From positions 124,001 to 188,000 of the forward strand of contig NZ_MZMV01000005.1 of assembly GCF_002210435.1 (NCBI RefSeq): a stretch of 64,000 bases of DNA. Reading direction: 5' to 3'. Shown here in pieces: positions 17,228-26,398 of the stretch. The stretch's first letter is position 1. The number at the start of each line of letters is the position of its first letter. This stretch comes from Micromonospora wenchangensis. Its GTDB lineage: Bacteria > Actinomycetota > Actinomycetes > Mycobacteriales > Micromonosporaceae. Under the pieces are notes generated by a model that saw only the letters and a list, made by a program, of their open reading frames with translations, made no database searches and had not been told where the DNA came from. The translations under genes and the position numbers were made by a program.

Positions 17228-18238
17228 ATGGACGCGGAGAAGTCAGCGGCCTTCCTGCTCGACGAGGGCCTGAGATACGTGTTCTCCGGGGCCCTGCGGG
17301 TGGCCGCCCAGACCGGTGTCGCCGACCACCTCACCGACGGCCCCCGCACGGTCGAACACCTGGCCACCCGGACCGCCACCCAGGCCGACGGGCTACGCCG
17401 GGTGCTGAGACTCCTGGCCACCCGCGGCATATTCCACGAGGACGCGGCCGGTCGCTTCCACCTCACCCCGCTCGGCGAGGCGTTGCGCAGCGACTGCCCC
17501 ACCTCCGTGCGGGAGGCCATGGTGTTCGTCACGAACCCCACCTTCTGGCAACCGGTCGGGCAGCTCGGCAGCGCTGTGAGCACCGGTGTGCCGGCCGTGG
17601 AACAGATCTTCGGACGGCCACTGTTCGACTACCTCGCCGCGAACCCCGAGGCCGCCGCGGAGTTCGACCCGGGGATGGCGCAGTATTCACAGCTGGAGAG
17701 TCGCGGCTTCGCCACCATCTACGACTTCGCCGACACCGGGGTGCTGGTCGACGTCGGCGGCGGCCGGGGACGCCTGCTGCTGGAGGTGCTCAGGAGGCAC
17801 GCCGGCTGGCGCGGCGTGCTGTTCGACCAGCACCATGTGGTCGCCCGACACGAACTTGCCACGTTGGGCGCCGATCACCGCTGGACGGCCGTCCCCGGCG
17901 ACTTCTTCGACGAGGTGCCGGCCGGCGGGGACGTCTACGCGTTGCAGTACATCCTGCACGACTGGGACGACGAGCGGTGCGTACGAATCCTGCGCAACTG
18001 CCGGCGGGCCATGAACCCGGACGGCCGGGTGGTGGCACTGGACACCGTCCTGCCCGACGGTGACGCCGCCCATCCGGGCAAGAGCATCGACCTGGTCATC
18101 CTGGCCTCGTTCACCGGCCGGGAGCGAACCAGGACGCAGTTCGCCGCCCTGTTCGAGGCGGCCGGCCTCCGGCTGACCCGGGTCATCGCCAAGCCGGAGC
18201 CGGGCTGGCTGTCGATCATCGAGGGCCGACCGCGCTGA
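17228..18238 (+). CDS. SAM-dependent O-methyltransferase (COMT/acetylserotonin type)
   Basis: A 336-residue small-molecule O-methyltransferase. The N-terminal winged-helix dimerisation domain spans about 10-95 (RVAAQTGVADHL, then LRRVLRLLATRGIF). The SAM domain has motif I LVDVGGGRGRLL at about 175, an acidic FDQ ending strand 2, the catalytic-His region YILHDWDDERCV, and the C-terminal RTRTQFAALFEAAGL block. Family members methylate phenolic hydroxyls, which suits the decarboxylase upstream. GGGGGAG lies before the ATG. The gene ends convergently with the stand-alone A-domain gene. Confidence 0.9.
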   Translation: MDAEKSAAFLLDEGLRYVFSGALRVAAQTGVADHLTDGPRTVEHLATRTATQADGLRRVLRLLATRGIFHEDAAGRFHLTPLGEALRSDCPTSVREAMVFVTNPTFWQPVGQLGSAVSTGVPAVEQIFGRPLFDYLAANPEAAAEFDPGMAQYSQLESRGFATIYDFADTGVLVDVGGGRGRLLLEVLRRHAGWRGVLFDQHHVVARHELATLGADHRWTAVPGDFFDEVPAGGDVYALQYILHDWDDERCVRILRNCRRAMNPDGRVVALDTVLPDGDAAHPGKSIDLVILASFTGRERTRTQFAALFEAAGLRLTRVIAKPEPGWLSIIEGRPR

Positions 18239-18291
18239 GCGGTCGAGAAACGACCGGGCGGTCCTGGCCCGGGTCTGCTGGTGACCGTGTG

Positions 18292-18317
18292 GGTCCTGGC
18301 CGCGTCGTGGCAGGACC
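18292..18317. terminator. Possible hairpin between convergent genes
   Basis: GGTCCTG and CAGGACC form a 7-bp perfect stem around a 12-nt loop in the 140-nt gap between the convergent methyltransferase and A-domain genes. No T-tract follows. Confidence 0.3.
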
Positions 18318-18378
18318 GCCACGGCGCAAAGGGCCCTCTGCTCGCCGCGGACGGTCCCCGTCTCAGGTCCGGCTGCGT

Positions 18379-20106
18379 CTACCAACCCTCGGCGGGGTAC
18401 GGACGCCGGAGGTGATCGGCGGCCATCCGGTCGACCGCCGCCCGGTCGAGCTTGCCGTTCGGCAGTCGCGGCAGTTGCTCGACGGTCTGCCAACGGGCGG
18501 GCACGGCACCGCGTGGCAGGTCGTCGCGAAGCAGCCGGCGCAGGGCGGGCAGGCTCTCGCCGACGTCGGCACCGGCTACGAAGGCGACGAGACCGGGAAC
18601 GGGCGAGCCGCGCCCGGCGATACCGACGGCGACGGGACGCCCCCCGGTACGCCGTACGATCGCCTGCTCGATCTCGGCCAGCTCGATCCGCAATCCGCCG
18701 ATCTTGAGCTGACTGTCGGTACGGCCGCCGAAGTGGACGAGGTTCTCGGCGTCCAGACCGACGATGTCGCCGGTCCGGTAGCTGCGTGTTCCGTCGACGA
18801 CGGGGAAGGGCACGACTGCACCGGTCCCGGTCGCGTATCCGGCCGCGACGCCCGGCCCCGAGATGCGTAGCTCACCGGTGGGGGAACCGGCCCGCCCACC
18901 GTCGAGGTCGATGTGCACGGTGGTCCCCGGGATCGGCCGGCCGATCGGCACGTCGGCGCCGTCGGCATCGGTCGGGCGGCACCGGTGGACCATCGACCAC
19001 ACGGTGCCCTCGGTCGGTCCGTACTCGTTGTAGAGCGCCGCGCCGGGCAGTTGCGCGAAGTGACGGAGCACGAGGCGAGGGAGGCAGGGCTCACCGGCGA
19101 CGATGACTGTGCGGAGACTGTCGAGCAGCCCCGGGCCGGCCGTGTCCAACACCGCTTCGTAGAGGCTGGGCAGCAGCAGAATGTGGGAGCCTCGGTGGTG
19201 GTACGCGGCCGTCACGATGGCCTCGACGTCCAGCGGGTTGCGAGCCGGGATGACGAGGTGCGCCCCGGTAACCAGCGACCAGTAGATGCCGGCCACCGAG
19301 CTGTCGAAGGATATCGACGAGCACAGCAGGTAGGTCGACGGTGCTTCCGGGTAGTACCGGATGCGGGCCCGGGTGGAGTATCCGAGGTTGTCGTGGGTGA
19401 CCACCACGCCCTTCGGCGTGCCGGTCGAGCCGCTGGTGAACAACGTGTACGCCGGGGACGGCCCCGTCGGACCGACGCCGGAGGGCGGTTCGGACGACCG
19501 GGCGGTGGCACCCGTGATCCGTAGGGGAGAGCGGCCTTCGTGAGGTTGCCCGGACTCGACGACGCGGCAGCTCGCGCCGCTTGCCGCGATCACGTCCTCC
19601 TGCCGCTGACGGGGAAACAGGCGGTCGACCGGCACGTACTGCGCGCCGGCCCGCAGCACGGCGAGCATCGCGACAATCGCCCACCGGGACGTCGTGGCCT
19701 GGATGACCACCCGTTGGGCCGCGCCCACGCCGACCGCCAGCAGTTCCGCCGCCAGGCCACGGGACTCGGCGTCCAACTCCGCGAAGGTCAGGTAACCGTC
19801 GGTGTCGGACACGGCGGGCCGTCTCCCGAAACGACCGAGGGCGGCGTCCAGCAGCGGAAGAATCGGCTTGCCGGCGGCGAGGTCGGCACCCACGAGCCGG
19901 ATCGATTCCACGTCGCCCCCGAACGTCCGTAGGCGAATCAGATTAACCGTCACCAACGCCGGCGTCCAGCCGTCGGGGCACCGGAAGGACTCGACCAACG
20001 CCAATGTGTTTTCACGGATCGCTGATCTTGGCTGAGGGCTTCCCGGGCGTGTGGACGGGGCCTTGACGAAACTCCGCGAGCCTTGTTGTACTGGGGTGGT
20101 CTTCAC
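18379..20106 (-). CDS. Stand-alone NRPS adenylation domain
   Basis: A 575-residue protein with one A domain (about 85-560) and no carrier domain: TLFTSGSTGTPKGVV at about 217, EYGPTEGTVW, YRTGDIV at about 440 and PNGKLDRAAV at about 548. The pocket reads D-S-A-L-I-A-E-V-W-K by alignment to GrsA, which I cannot assign to a substrate with confidence. About 80 extra residues precede the domain. GTG 20106 has AGGGA upstream. A free A domain must load a carrier in trans; the obvious recipient in this cluster is the C-(relic A)-T protein, which lacks a working A domain. That pairing is inference. Confidence 0.88.
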   Translation of the reverse strand: MKTTPVQQGSRSFVKAPSTRPGSPQPRSAIRENTLALVESFRCPDGWTPALVTVNLIRLRTFGGDVESIRLVGADLAAGKPILPLLDAALGRFGRRPAVSDTDGYLTFAELDAESRGLAAELLAVGVGAAQRVVIQATTSRWAIVAMLAVLRAGAQYVPVDRLFPRQRQEDVIAASGASCRVVESGQPHEGRSPLRITGATARSSEPPSGVGPTGPSPAYTLFTSGSTGTPKGVVVTHDNLGYSTRARIRYYPEAPSTYLLCSSISFDSSVAGIYWSLVTGAHLVIPARNPLDVEAIVTAAYHHRGSHILLLPSLYEAVLDTAGPGLLDSLRTVIVAGEPCLPRLVLRHFAQLPGAALYNEYGPTEGTVWSMVHRCRPTDADGADVPIGRPIPGTTVHIDLDGGRAGSPTGELRISGPGVAAGYATGTGAVVPFPVVDGTRSYRTGDIVGLDAENLVHFGGRTDSQLKIGGLRIELAEIEQAIVRRTGGRPVAVGIAGRGSPVPGLVAFVAGADVGESLPALRRLLRDDLPRGAVPARWQTVEQLPRLPNGKLDRAAVDRMAADHLRRPYPAEGW

Positions 20107-20226
20107 GATCGTGGTCCCTGACGGACTTCGACGGTGGCGGAACCGATAACGGTGTCCGAGTGGGTGCCGGTCAATGAGCGTTCACCTCATGATTCCAGCG
20201 GCGACCAGGACGGGCGAGGCTGATTG
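20107..20226. promoter_or_regulatory. Divergent promoter region of two NRPS units
   Basis: The 120 bases between the minus-strand A-domain gene and the plus-strand C-A-T operon must contain both promoters. I see no clear operator. Confidence 0.45.
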
Positions 20227-23200
20227 ATGCGGCGTTCGGATGAAAAAACGGAGACGCCGTCGCCACCGCCGGCGGTTTCCGCGAGCCAGCGCCGATTCTG
20301 GTTCCTGGACCAGATCACGTCCGGCGTCCCGGTCTACAACAGCTACTCGGCGATCCGGTTGACCGGCCCGCTCGACCCGGCGGTCGCGGTCCGGGCGCTG
20401 CGCGAGGTCGTCGGCCGTCACCGTGTCCTGCGATCCAGCTTTCCGGCGGAGGATGGTCAACCCGTCGTCGCGACGTCGACCGCCGACGGTGCGGCCGTGG
20501 TGCCGTTCGTCGACCTGTCGGCGGTGCCGGCCCAACCACGTGCTGCGGCGGCCGACGACCTGGTCGACCGACTCGCGCACCGCACGTTCGACATCCACCG
20601 CGGCCCACTGTTCCGAGCGGCCGTCATTCGTACCGGAAACGATCGGCACACGCTGCTGATCGGTGTTCATCACATCGTCTCCGACGGCTGGTCGGTGCAC
20701 CTGGTGTTCCGCGACTTCCGCGACCTGTACGCCACTATCGCGGCGGGCGTCGAAATAGTTCCGGAGCAACCTCGGCTGCAATTCTCGGACGTCGTCGCGC
20801 GGCAGGAAAAATGGCGGACGAGCGCAGAACACGACCGTCAACTCGATTACTGGCGCAGTCAACTGGACGGTGTCGCCGACGAGTCCTGCCTACCGCCGGA
20901 CCACAGGACGAGCGGTGCGGGCGGCCACGCCGCCGGACACGCCAGCTATCCCGTCGCCGGTGACCTTTGCGTACGGATACGGGCCCTGGCCCGCGCCGAG
21001 CGGGTCACGATCTTCATGGTGCTGCTGACCGGTCTGAAGATCACCCTGTCGCGTTACCTGGAACGCGGCGACGTCACGGTGGGCACGCCGATCGCGTTGC
21101 GCGACGACCCGGACGTGCAGAACATGGTCGGGCCGCTGCTGAACACTCTGGCACTACGCACCGACCTGTCCGGTGCGCCTACGGTGCGAGAGTCCCTGGC
21201 CCGGGTCCGCGACACCTGCCTGGCCGCCTACGACAACCAGGAGATCCCGTTCGACACGGTGGTCGCCGCGCTGGGTGGCACCCGGGACCTGGAAAGCAGT
21301 CCGTTCTTCCGGATCATGTTCCAGTACGTGACCGGCACCGGCCGGGAACACACCTTCGCCGGCCTGCTGGCCACGCTGACGGAGGTCGAGATCGGCCTGG
21401 CCAAGCTCGACCTGACCCTCGACGCCGTGGAGACACCCGGCAGCGGACTGGAACTCGTCGCCAGGTACCGGACGAGCCGCTACGACCGCACCACGATCGA
21501 CCGCCTGTCCGACCACTGGCAGGCCGTACTCGCCGCCATGTGCGAGCGGCCGGACGCGAGCATCGACGACCTGGACCTGCTCACCCCGGCGGAACGGGCC
21601 GTGGTCGCCACGGCGTCGACCGGGCCGTCCGTCGTCGCACCGGAGGCGACGTCGGTGCTGGATCTCATCGAGCGGACGGTCGAGGCCGACCCCGACGCCG
21701 AGGCGGTCGTCTGCGGCCCCGTGCGGCTCTCCTACGGGCAACTGGACCGGCGGGCCAACCAGCTCGCCCACCGCCTCGGCCAGCTCGGTGTGGTGCCGGA
21801 GACACGCGTGGCCATCCTGATGGAACGCTCCGCCGAGACGATCGTCGCCGTGCTGGCGGTCTGGAAGGCCGGTGCGGCGTACGTGCCTATCGACATCGAC
21901 ATGCCGGCGGCCCGACGCGAGGTGATCCTGGACGACGCCGGCGTGACCGTGCTGCTCACCCAGGCGCAGCTTGCCGGTGACCTCGCCGGTGACCGGCGGC
22001 GGGTACTCGTCGTCGAGCCGGACCACGCCGGGTACGGCCACCTGCCGACCAGCCGGCCGGCGCGCACCACGACCTCCGGACACCTGAGCTACGTCATCTA
22101 CACGTCCGGGTCGACCGGCCGACCCAAGGGCGTCATGACGACGAACGCCGGTCTGCTGAGCACGTGCATGGCGTGGGAGCACGCATTCGGACTCAAGGGC
22201 CGGATCCGGTCGCACCTGCAGATGGCGAACTTCTGCTTCGACGGCTTCCTCGGCGAACTCGTCCGTACCCTGACGTCCGGGGCGAAGCTGGTGATCTGCC
22301 CCCGCGAGTTCCTGCTCTCACCCGACCGGCTGCTCGCCCTGGTCCGCAACGAGCGGGTGGAGGTCGCGGACTTCGTACCGCCGGTGCTCCGGGCGCTCGC
22401 CGGGCACCTGCGCGGCAGCGGCCAGGACCTCGGCGGTCTGCGCCTGGTCATCGTGGGGTCCGACACCGTGTCCACCGATGAACTCGCCGGCATCCGGCGG
22501 CTCGGCGGACCCGACACCCAGGTGGTCAACTGCTACGGGCTCACCGAGGGAACCGTCGACAGCACCTACTTCGTCTGCCCGCCCGACTGGCCGGGCGACG
22601 CCTCGGTACTCATCGGCGAGCCACTGCCGGGCATGACCGCGTACCTGCTGGATCCGGCGCTGCGGCCGGTGCCGCCGGGCACGCCCGGCACCATCTTCAT
22701 CGCCGGCCCCACGGTGGCGCGCGGATATCTGGGCGACCCCGGCCGGACGGCGGCTGCCTTTCTACCTGACCCGTTCAGCACGCGGCCCGGCGCGCGGATG
22801 TACCGGACCGGCGACCGGGGGCGGTGGCGTACCACCCCGCAGGGCCTGCGGATCGAGTACCTCGGGCGGGCCGACCAGCAGGTCAAGATCCGCGCGTACC
22901 GGGTCGAGCTGGGCGAGATCGAAGCGGCCCTGCGACGCCTGCCCGGCGTCCGCGACGCGGTGGCCGTGGTGGACGACGGTGATCCCACCGACCGCCGGAT
23001 ACACGCCTACGTCGCCGCTGCCGATGACGTCGAGACCGGGGGCTGGCACCCGACGCTGCGCGCGACGCTTCCGCACTACATGCTGCCCGACCGTCTGGTG
23101 GTACTGCCGGCGCTGCCGACCACGGCGACCGGCAAGACGGACCGTCGGGCCCTGACGAGCCGTCCCGGCCGGCAGATCACCCTGTCCAACGCCGCCACGG

Positions 23201-23517
23201 CGCCGCGTACTGCGACCGAACGACGGCTGGCCCGGCTCTGGACGCGGGTGCTGCACGACCGGCCTGTCGGTGTGCACGACGACTTCTTCGTCACCGGCGG
23301 CGACTCCCTGCTGGCCATGCGGCTGCTGGCGCGCGTGCGCGCCGAGTGGGGCACCGGCTACGGCCTCCGGCAGTTCTTCCGTGGACCGACGATCGCGCAG
23401 GTCGCCGCGAGGATAGACGCCGAGGGCGAGCGTACGGGGCGCGACGCCGACCGGCTTGACGAGATCGTCCCGGCGGCCCGTGAGTTCATCGACCACCAGG
23501 CGGGCGGAACACCATGA
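20227..23517 (+). CDS. NRPS module C-A-T
   Basis: A 1096-residue extension module. The C domain (about 15-450) has an intact active site, HHIVSDGW at about 146. The A domain (about 470-980) has YVIYTSGSTGRPKGV, NCYGLTEGTVDST, YRTGDRGRW and ATGKTDRRAL. Its pocket reads D-G-G-F-I-G-C-V-D-K; the acidic residue at the 331 position is seen with cationic substrates, but no confident match exists. The carrier is at about 1017 (DDFFVTGGDSLLA). ATG 20227 is preferred over the TTG three bases earlier. It heads an operon in which each following gene overlaps the previous stop by ATGA. Confidence 0.92.
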   Translation: MRRSDEKTETPSPPPAVSASQRRFWFLDQITSGVPVYNSYSAIRLTGPLDPAVAVRALREVVGRHRVLRSSFPAEDGQPVVATSTADGAAVVPFVDLSAVPAQPRAAAADDLVDRLAHRTFDIHRGPLFRAAVIRTGNDRHTLLIGVHHIVSDGWSVHLVFRDFRDLYATIAAGVEIVPEQPRLQFSDVVARQEKWRTSAEHDRQLDYWRSQLDGVADESCLPPDHRTSGAGGHAAGHASYPVAGDLCVRIRALARAERVTIFMVLLTGLKITLSRYLERGDVTVGTPIALRDDPDVQNMVGPLLNTLALRTDLSGAPTVRESLARVRDTCLAAYDNQEIPFDTVVAALGGTRDLESSPFFRIMFQYVTGTGREHTFAGLLATLTEVEIGLAKLDLTLDAVETPGSGLELVARYRTSRYDRTTIDRLSDHWQAVLAAMCERPDASIDDLDLLTPAERAVVATASTGPSVVAPEATSVLDLIERTVEADPDAEAVVCGPVRLSYGQLDRRANQLAHRLGQLGVVPETRVAILMERSAETIVAVLAVWKAGAAYVPIDIDMPAARREVILDDAGVTVLLTQAQLAGDLAGDRRRVLVVEPDHAGYGHLPTSRPARTTTSGHLSYVIYTSGSTGRPKGVMTTNAGLLSTCMAWEHAFGLKGRIRSHLQMANFCFDGFLGELVRTLTSGAKLVICPREFLLSPDRLLALVRNERVEVADFVPPVLRALAGHLRGSGQDLGGLRLVIVGSDTVSTDELAGIRRLGGPDTQVVNCYGLTEGTVDSTYFVCPPDWPGDASVLIGEPLPGMTAYLLDPALRPVPPGTPGTIFIAGPTVARGYLGDPGRTAAAFLPDPFSTRPGARMYRTGDRGRWRTTPQGLRIEYLGRADQQVKIRAYRVELGEIEAALRRLPGVRDAVAVVDDGDPTDRRIHAYVAAADDVETGGWHPTLRATLPHYMLPDRLVVLPALPTTATGKTDRRALTSRPGRQITLSNAATAPRTATERRLARLWTRVLHDRPVGVHDDFFVTGGDSLLAMRLLARVRAEWGTGYGLRQFFRGPTIAQVAARIDAEGERTGRDADRLDEIVPAAREFIDHQAGGTP

Positions 23518-24491
23518 GCCCACCCGCGGCCGGCAGTGAAGGAAACGCCGTGGACCTGCCGTACGTCATCAGCAGCGACCGCCCGGGGGAGAGCCTCACG
23601 AACCGGATCGCGGCCGAACCCCCGCAGATCCGACAGCGGCTGCGTACCGACGGCGCGGTTCTGCTGCGCGGCTTCGACGTCGGCGGGGTCGACGGTTTCG
23701 AGGCGGCGGTACGCGTCCTGTCCGGTGACCCGCTGCCGTACGCGGAACGTTCCTCTCCCCGGTCGACCATCAAGGGCAGGATCTACACCTCCACCGACTA
23801 CCCGCCGACCGAGGAGATCTTCTTCCACAACGAGAACTCCTACCAGAGTTCCTGGCCGATGACGCTGTACTTCCACTGCCTACAGCCGCCGCTGGAGCGG
23901 GGCGCCACACCGTTGGCCGACACCCGCGCCGTGCTGCGCGAACTCGACCCGCAGGTGCTGGAGGAGTTCACCCGGCGGAGGTGGATGGTCCGGCGCAACT
24001 TCACCCCCGACGTCGGCCTGCCGTGGCAGAAGGTCTTCGACACCACCGACCGTGACCAGGTCACCCGCTACTGCGCGGAGCACGGCATCGAGGCGCAGTG
24101 GCGGGGCCAGGACTGGCTGCGGACGACCTCGGTCCGCGACGCCGTCCACCGGCATCCACACACGGGCGAGCGGGTGTGGTTCAACCACGCCGCGATCTTC
24201 CACGTCACCACCCTGGGGCCCGACGTCCGCGCCGGCCTGCTGGAGATGTTCGGGGAGGACGGCCTGCCCAGCAACAGCTACTTCGGTGACGGCGGCGCGA
24301 TCCCGGACGACGTCATCGGCCACGTCCGCGACTGCTACCGCGCGGCCGGCACCCGGTTCGACTACCAACGCGACGACGTGCTCGTCATCGACAACATGCT
24401 GACCGCGCACGCACGCGAACCGTTCCGTGGCCCCCGCCGGATCGCCGTCGCCATGGCCGAACCGGTCACGACGGTCGAGACGCCGTCATGA
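23514..24491 (+). CDS. Fe(II)/2-oxoglutarate dioxygenase, SyrP/TauD type
   Basis: A 325-residue TauD-superfamily oxygenase. The facial triad is visible: His and Glu in FHNENSYQS at about residue 105, and the distal His in AHAREPF at about 298, followed by the Arg that binds 2-oxoglutarate. Having Glu instead of Asp in the HxD/E motif, and a wide RGFDVGG-type N-terminus, is typical of SyrP-like enzymes that hydroxylate carrier-bound amino acids, Asp in the syringomycin case. It is translationally coupled to NRPS genes on both sides, and an A-T protein with an Asp-like pocket is two genes downstream, so beta-hydroxylation of Asp on that carrier is a coherent hypothesis. Confidence 0.88.
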   Translation: MSPPAAGSEGNAVDLPYVISSDRPGESLTNRIAAEPPQIRQRLRTDGAVLLRGFDVGGVDGFEAAVRVLSGDPLPYAERSSPRSTIKGRIYTSTDYPPTEEIFFHNENSYQSSWPMTLYFHCLQPPLERGATPLADTRAVLRELDPQVLEEFTRRRWMVRRNFTPDVGLPWQKVFDTTDRDQVTRYCAEHGIEAQWRGQDWLRTTSVRDAVHRHPHTGERVWFNHAAIFHVTTLGPDVRAGLLEMFGEDGLPSNSYFGDGGAIPDDVIGHVRDCYRAAGTRFDYQRDDVLVIDNMLTAHAREPFRGPRRIAVAMAEPVTTVETPS

Positions 24492-26398
24492 CCGGCCCGG
24501 GCCCGGTCGCCGCCAGCCCGGCGTCCTCGGCGCAGCGTCGGATCCACTTCCTCGACCAACTGGTGCCGGACGGCGCGGTACAGAACATCACCCGGGCCCT
24601 CGATCTGCGCGGTGACCTGGACGTCACCGCGCTGCACCTGGCCGTCCGGCGCATCGCCGGCCGGCACGAGAGCCTGCGGACCTGCTTCGCCACGGTCGAC
24701 GGCAGCCTGCGCCAACTCATCACCGAGCGGGTGCCGCGCCTGCGCGTGATCGACATCCGGGACGTCCTGGCGAGGCACGGCGCGCCGACGACGGGACTGG
24801 TACGGGCGCTGACCGACCAGGAGACGACGCGTGCGTTCGACCTCGCCCGCGCCCCGCTGCTGCGCCTCACCCTGCTGCACACCGCCCCACACCGGTACGT
24901 GCTGCTGATGTCGTTCCACCACGTCATCGCCGACGCGTGGTCCGTCGACATCTTCCTCACCGAACTGGCGGCGCTCTACCGCGCCGAACACACCGGAGAG
25001 CCGGCCTGCCTGCCCGAGCCGCGCTTGCAGTACGCCGACTACGCGACCTGGCAGCACCGGATGCTGCGGACCGGACGCTGGGAGCGCGGCGCGAACTACT
25101 GGCGGGAGCAGCTGCGGGGCGCGCCGGAACTGGCGGTGCCGACGGACCACCCGCGCCCGGCCCGGCCCGCCTACCAGGGCGACAGCTACCGCTTCGCCAT
25201 CGACGCCGACGTGACCGCGCGGCTCGGCGAACTCGCCCGCGCCGAGGGCGCCACGGTCTTCATGGCGTTGCTCGCCGGCTTCGCGATTCTCATGCACCGC
25301 TGCACGGGCCAGCGGGACATCGTGCTCGGCGGCACGACCTCCGGACGCGACCGGCCGGAGGTCGAGCAACTCATCGGCGCCTTCGTCAACATGCTCGCCC
25401 TCCGGATCCGGCTCGACGGTGAACAGAGCGCCCGCGAGGTGCTGTCGCACACCTCGGACACCTGCCAGGACGCGTACGACCACCAGGACGTACCGTTCGA
25501 ACAGGTGGTGGCGGCCCACGGCGAGGTACGCCGGCCGGACCGGCACCCGATCTTCCAGGTGGTCTTCCAGATGATCACCGAAGCGGCAGCGGAGCTGTCC
25601 CTGCCGGGTCTGATCGCCACGGTGCAGGAGGTCGACCGGGAGAACTCCACCTACGACCTGGTGTGCACCGTCGCCCGCACGGGGGAGCGGTTCACCGGAC
25701 GGATCGACTACGACACCGACCTCTTCGCCCGCCCGTCCGTCGAGGCGCTCGCCGAGTGCTGGCTGGCCATCCTCGCCGACCTGGGCCGGAACCCGGACCG
25801 ACCGATCCGCGAGCTGGCACCGTACGGTGACCGGGCGGCCGTGACCGCGGTGGGGCAGGCCGCCCCGGACCGGGTGCCCGACGTCGCCGCGCTGGCCGGA
25901 CCCGCCGTCGGCGACGCCCACGACGAGGTGCTCGACCCGCACGGCAGACCGGCGCCGGTAGGAATGCCCGGCGAGCTGTGGACCGTCGTCGGAGACCGAC
26001 GGACACGTACCGGCCGGCTGGTACGGCAGCGACCGGACGGGAGCCTGGTGCCGGCTTACCTGCCCGAACGTCCCGCCGGGGCCGCCGACACGCTGGACGC
26101 CACCGCTGGGGTGGACGCGACCGAGGCACCGATCGCCGCGATCTGGTGCGAAGTGCTCGGCCTCGCCGAGGTCGGCCGGCACGACAACTTCTTCGTGCTG
26201 GGCGGGCACTCGCTGCTGGCGACCGTCGTGGTGACCCTGCTCCAGGAACGTCTGGGCGCGTCCCTCAGCCTGGCCGACTTCTTCCTGCACCCCACGGTTG
26301 CCGGGCTCGCGGCGGAACTGACCGGGCGGCCGGCAGCCGACGAGGTCGACGACGATCTGGCCGAGATGTTGACGGAACTGGAGCGCGAGTCGAGATGA
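24488..26398 (+). CDS. NRPS C-T protein with a remnant of a deleted A domain
   Basis: A 636-residue protein. The C domain (about 10-450) carries HHVIADAW at about 142, with Ala in place of the usual Gly of HHxxxDG; the His and Asp remain. Between C and T, at about residues 475-525, short pieces of an A domain are recognisable: the VLDPHGRP and VGMPGELW stretch and RTGRLVRQRPDGSL, equivalent to the A6-A7 region, but no nucleotide- or substrate-binding core. The carrier is at about 562 (DNFFVLGGHSLLA). The carrier must therefore be loaded by another protein. Overlaps on both sides place it firmly in the operon. Confidence 0.88.
   Translation: MTGPGPVAASPASSAQRRIHFLDQLVPDGAVQNITRALDLRGDLDVTALHLAVRRIAGRHESLRTCFATVDGSLRQLITERVPRLRVIDIRDVLARHGAPTTGLVRALTDQETTRAFDLARAPLLRLTLLHTAPHRYVLLMSFHHVIADAWSVDIFLTELAALYRAEHTGEPACLPEPRLQYADYATWQHRMLRTGRWERGANYWREQLRGAPELAVPTDHPRPARPAYQGDSYRFAIDADVTARLGELARAEGATVFMALLAGFAILMHRCTGQRDIVLGGTTSGRDRPEVEQLIGAFVNMLALRIRLDGEQSAREVLSHTSDTCQDAYDHQDVPFEQVVAAHGEVRRPDRHPIFQVVFQMITEAAAELSLPGLIATVQEVDRENSTYDLVCTVARTGERFTGRIDYDTDLFARPSVEALAECWLAILADLGRNPDRPIRELAPYGDRAAVTAVGQAAPDRVPDVAALAGPAVGDAHDEVLDPHGRPAPVGMPGELWTVVGDRRTRTGRLVRQRPDGSLVPAYLPERPAGAADTLDATAGVDATEAPIAAIWCEVLGLAEVGRHDNFFVLGGHSLLATVVVTLLQERLGASLSLADFFLHPTVAGLAAELTGRPAADEVDDDLAEMLTELERESR

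Noticed and set aside
24362..26290. 642-codon open frame on the minus strand
   Set aside because: Antisense to the C-(relic A)-T gene; no motif and biased composition.
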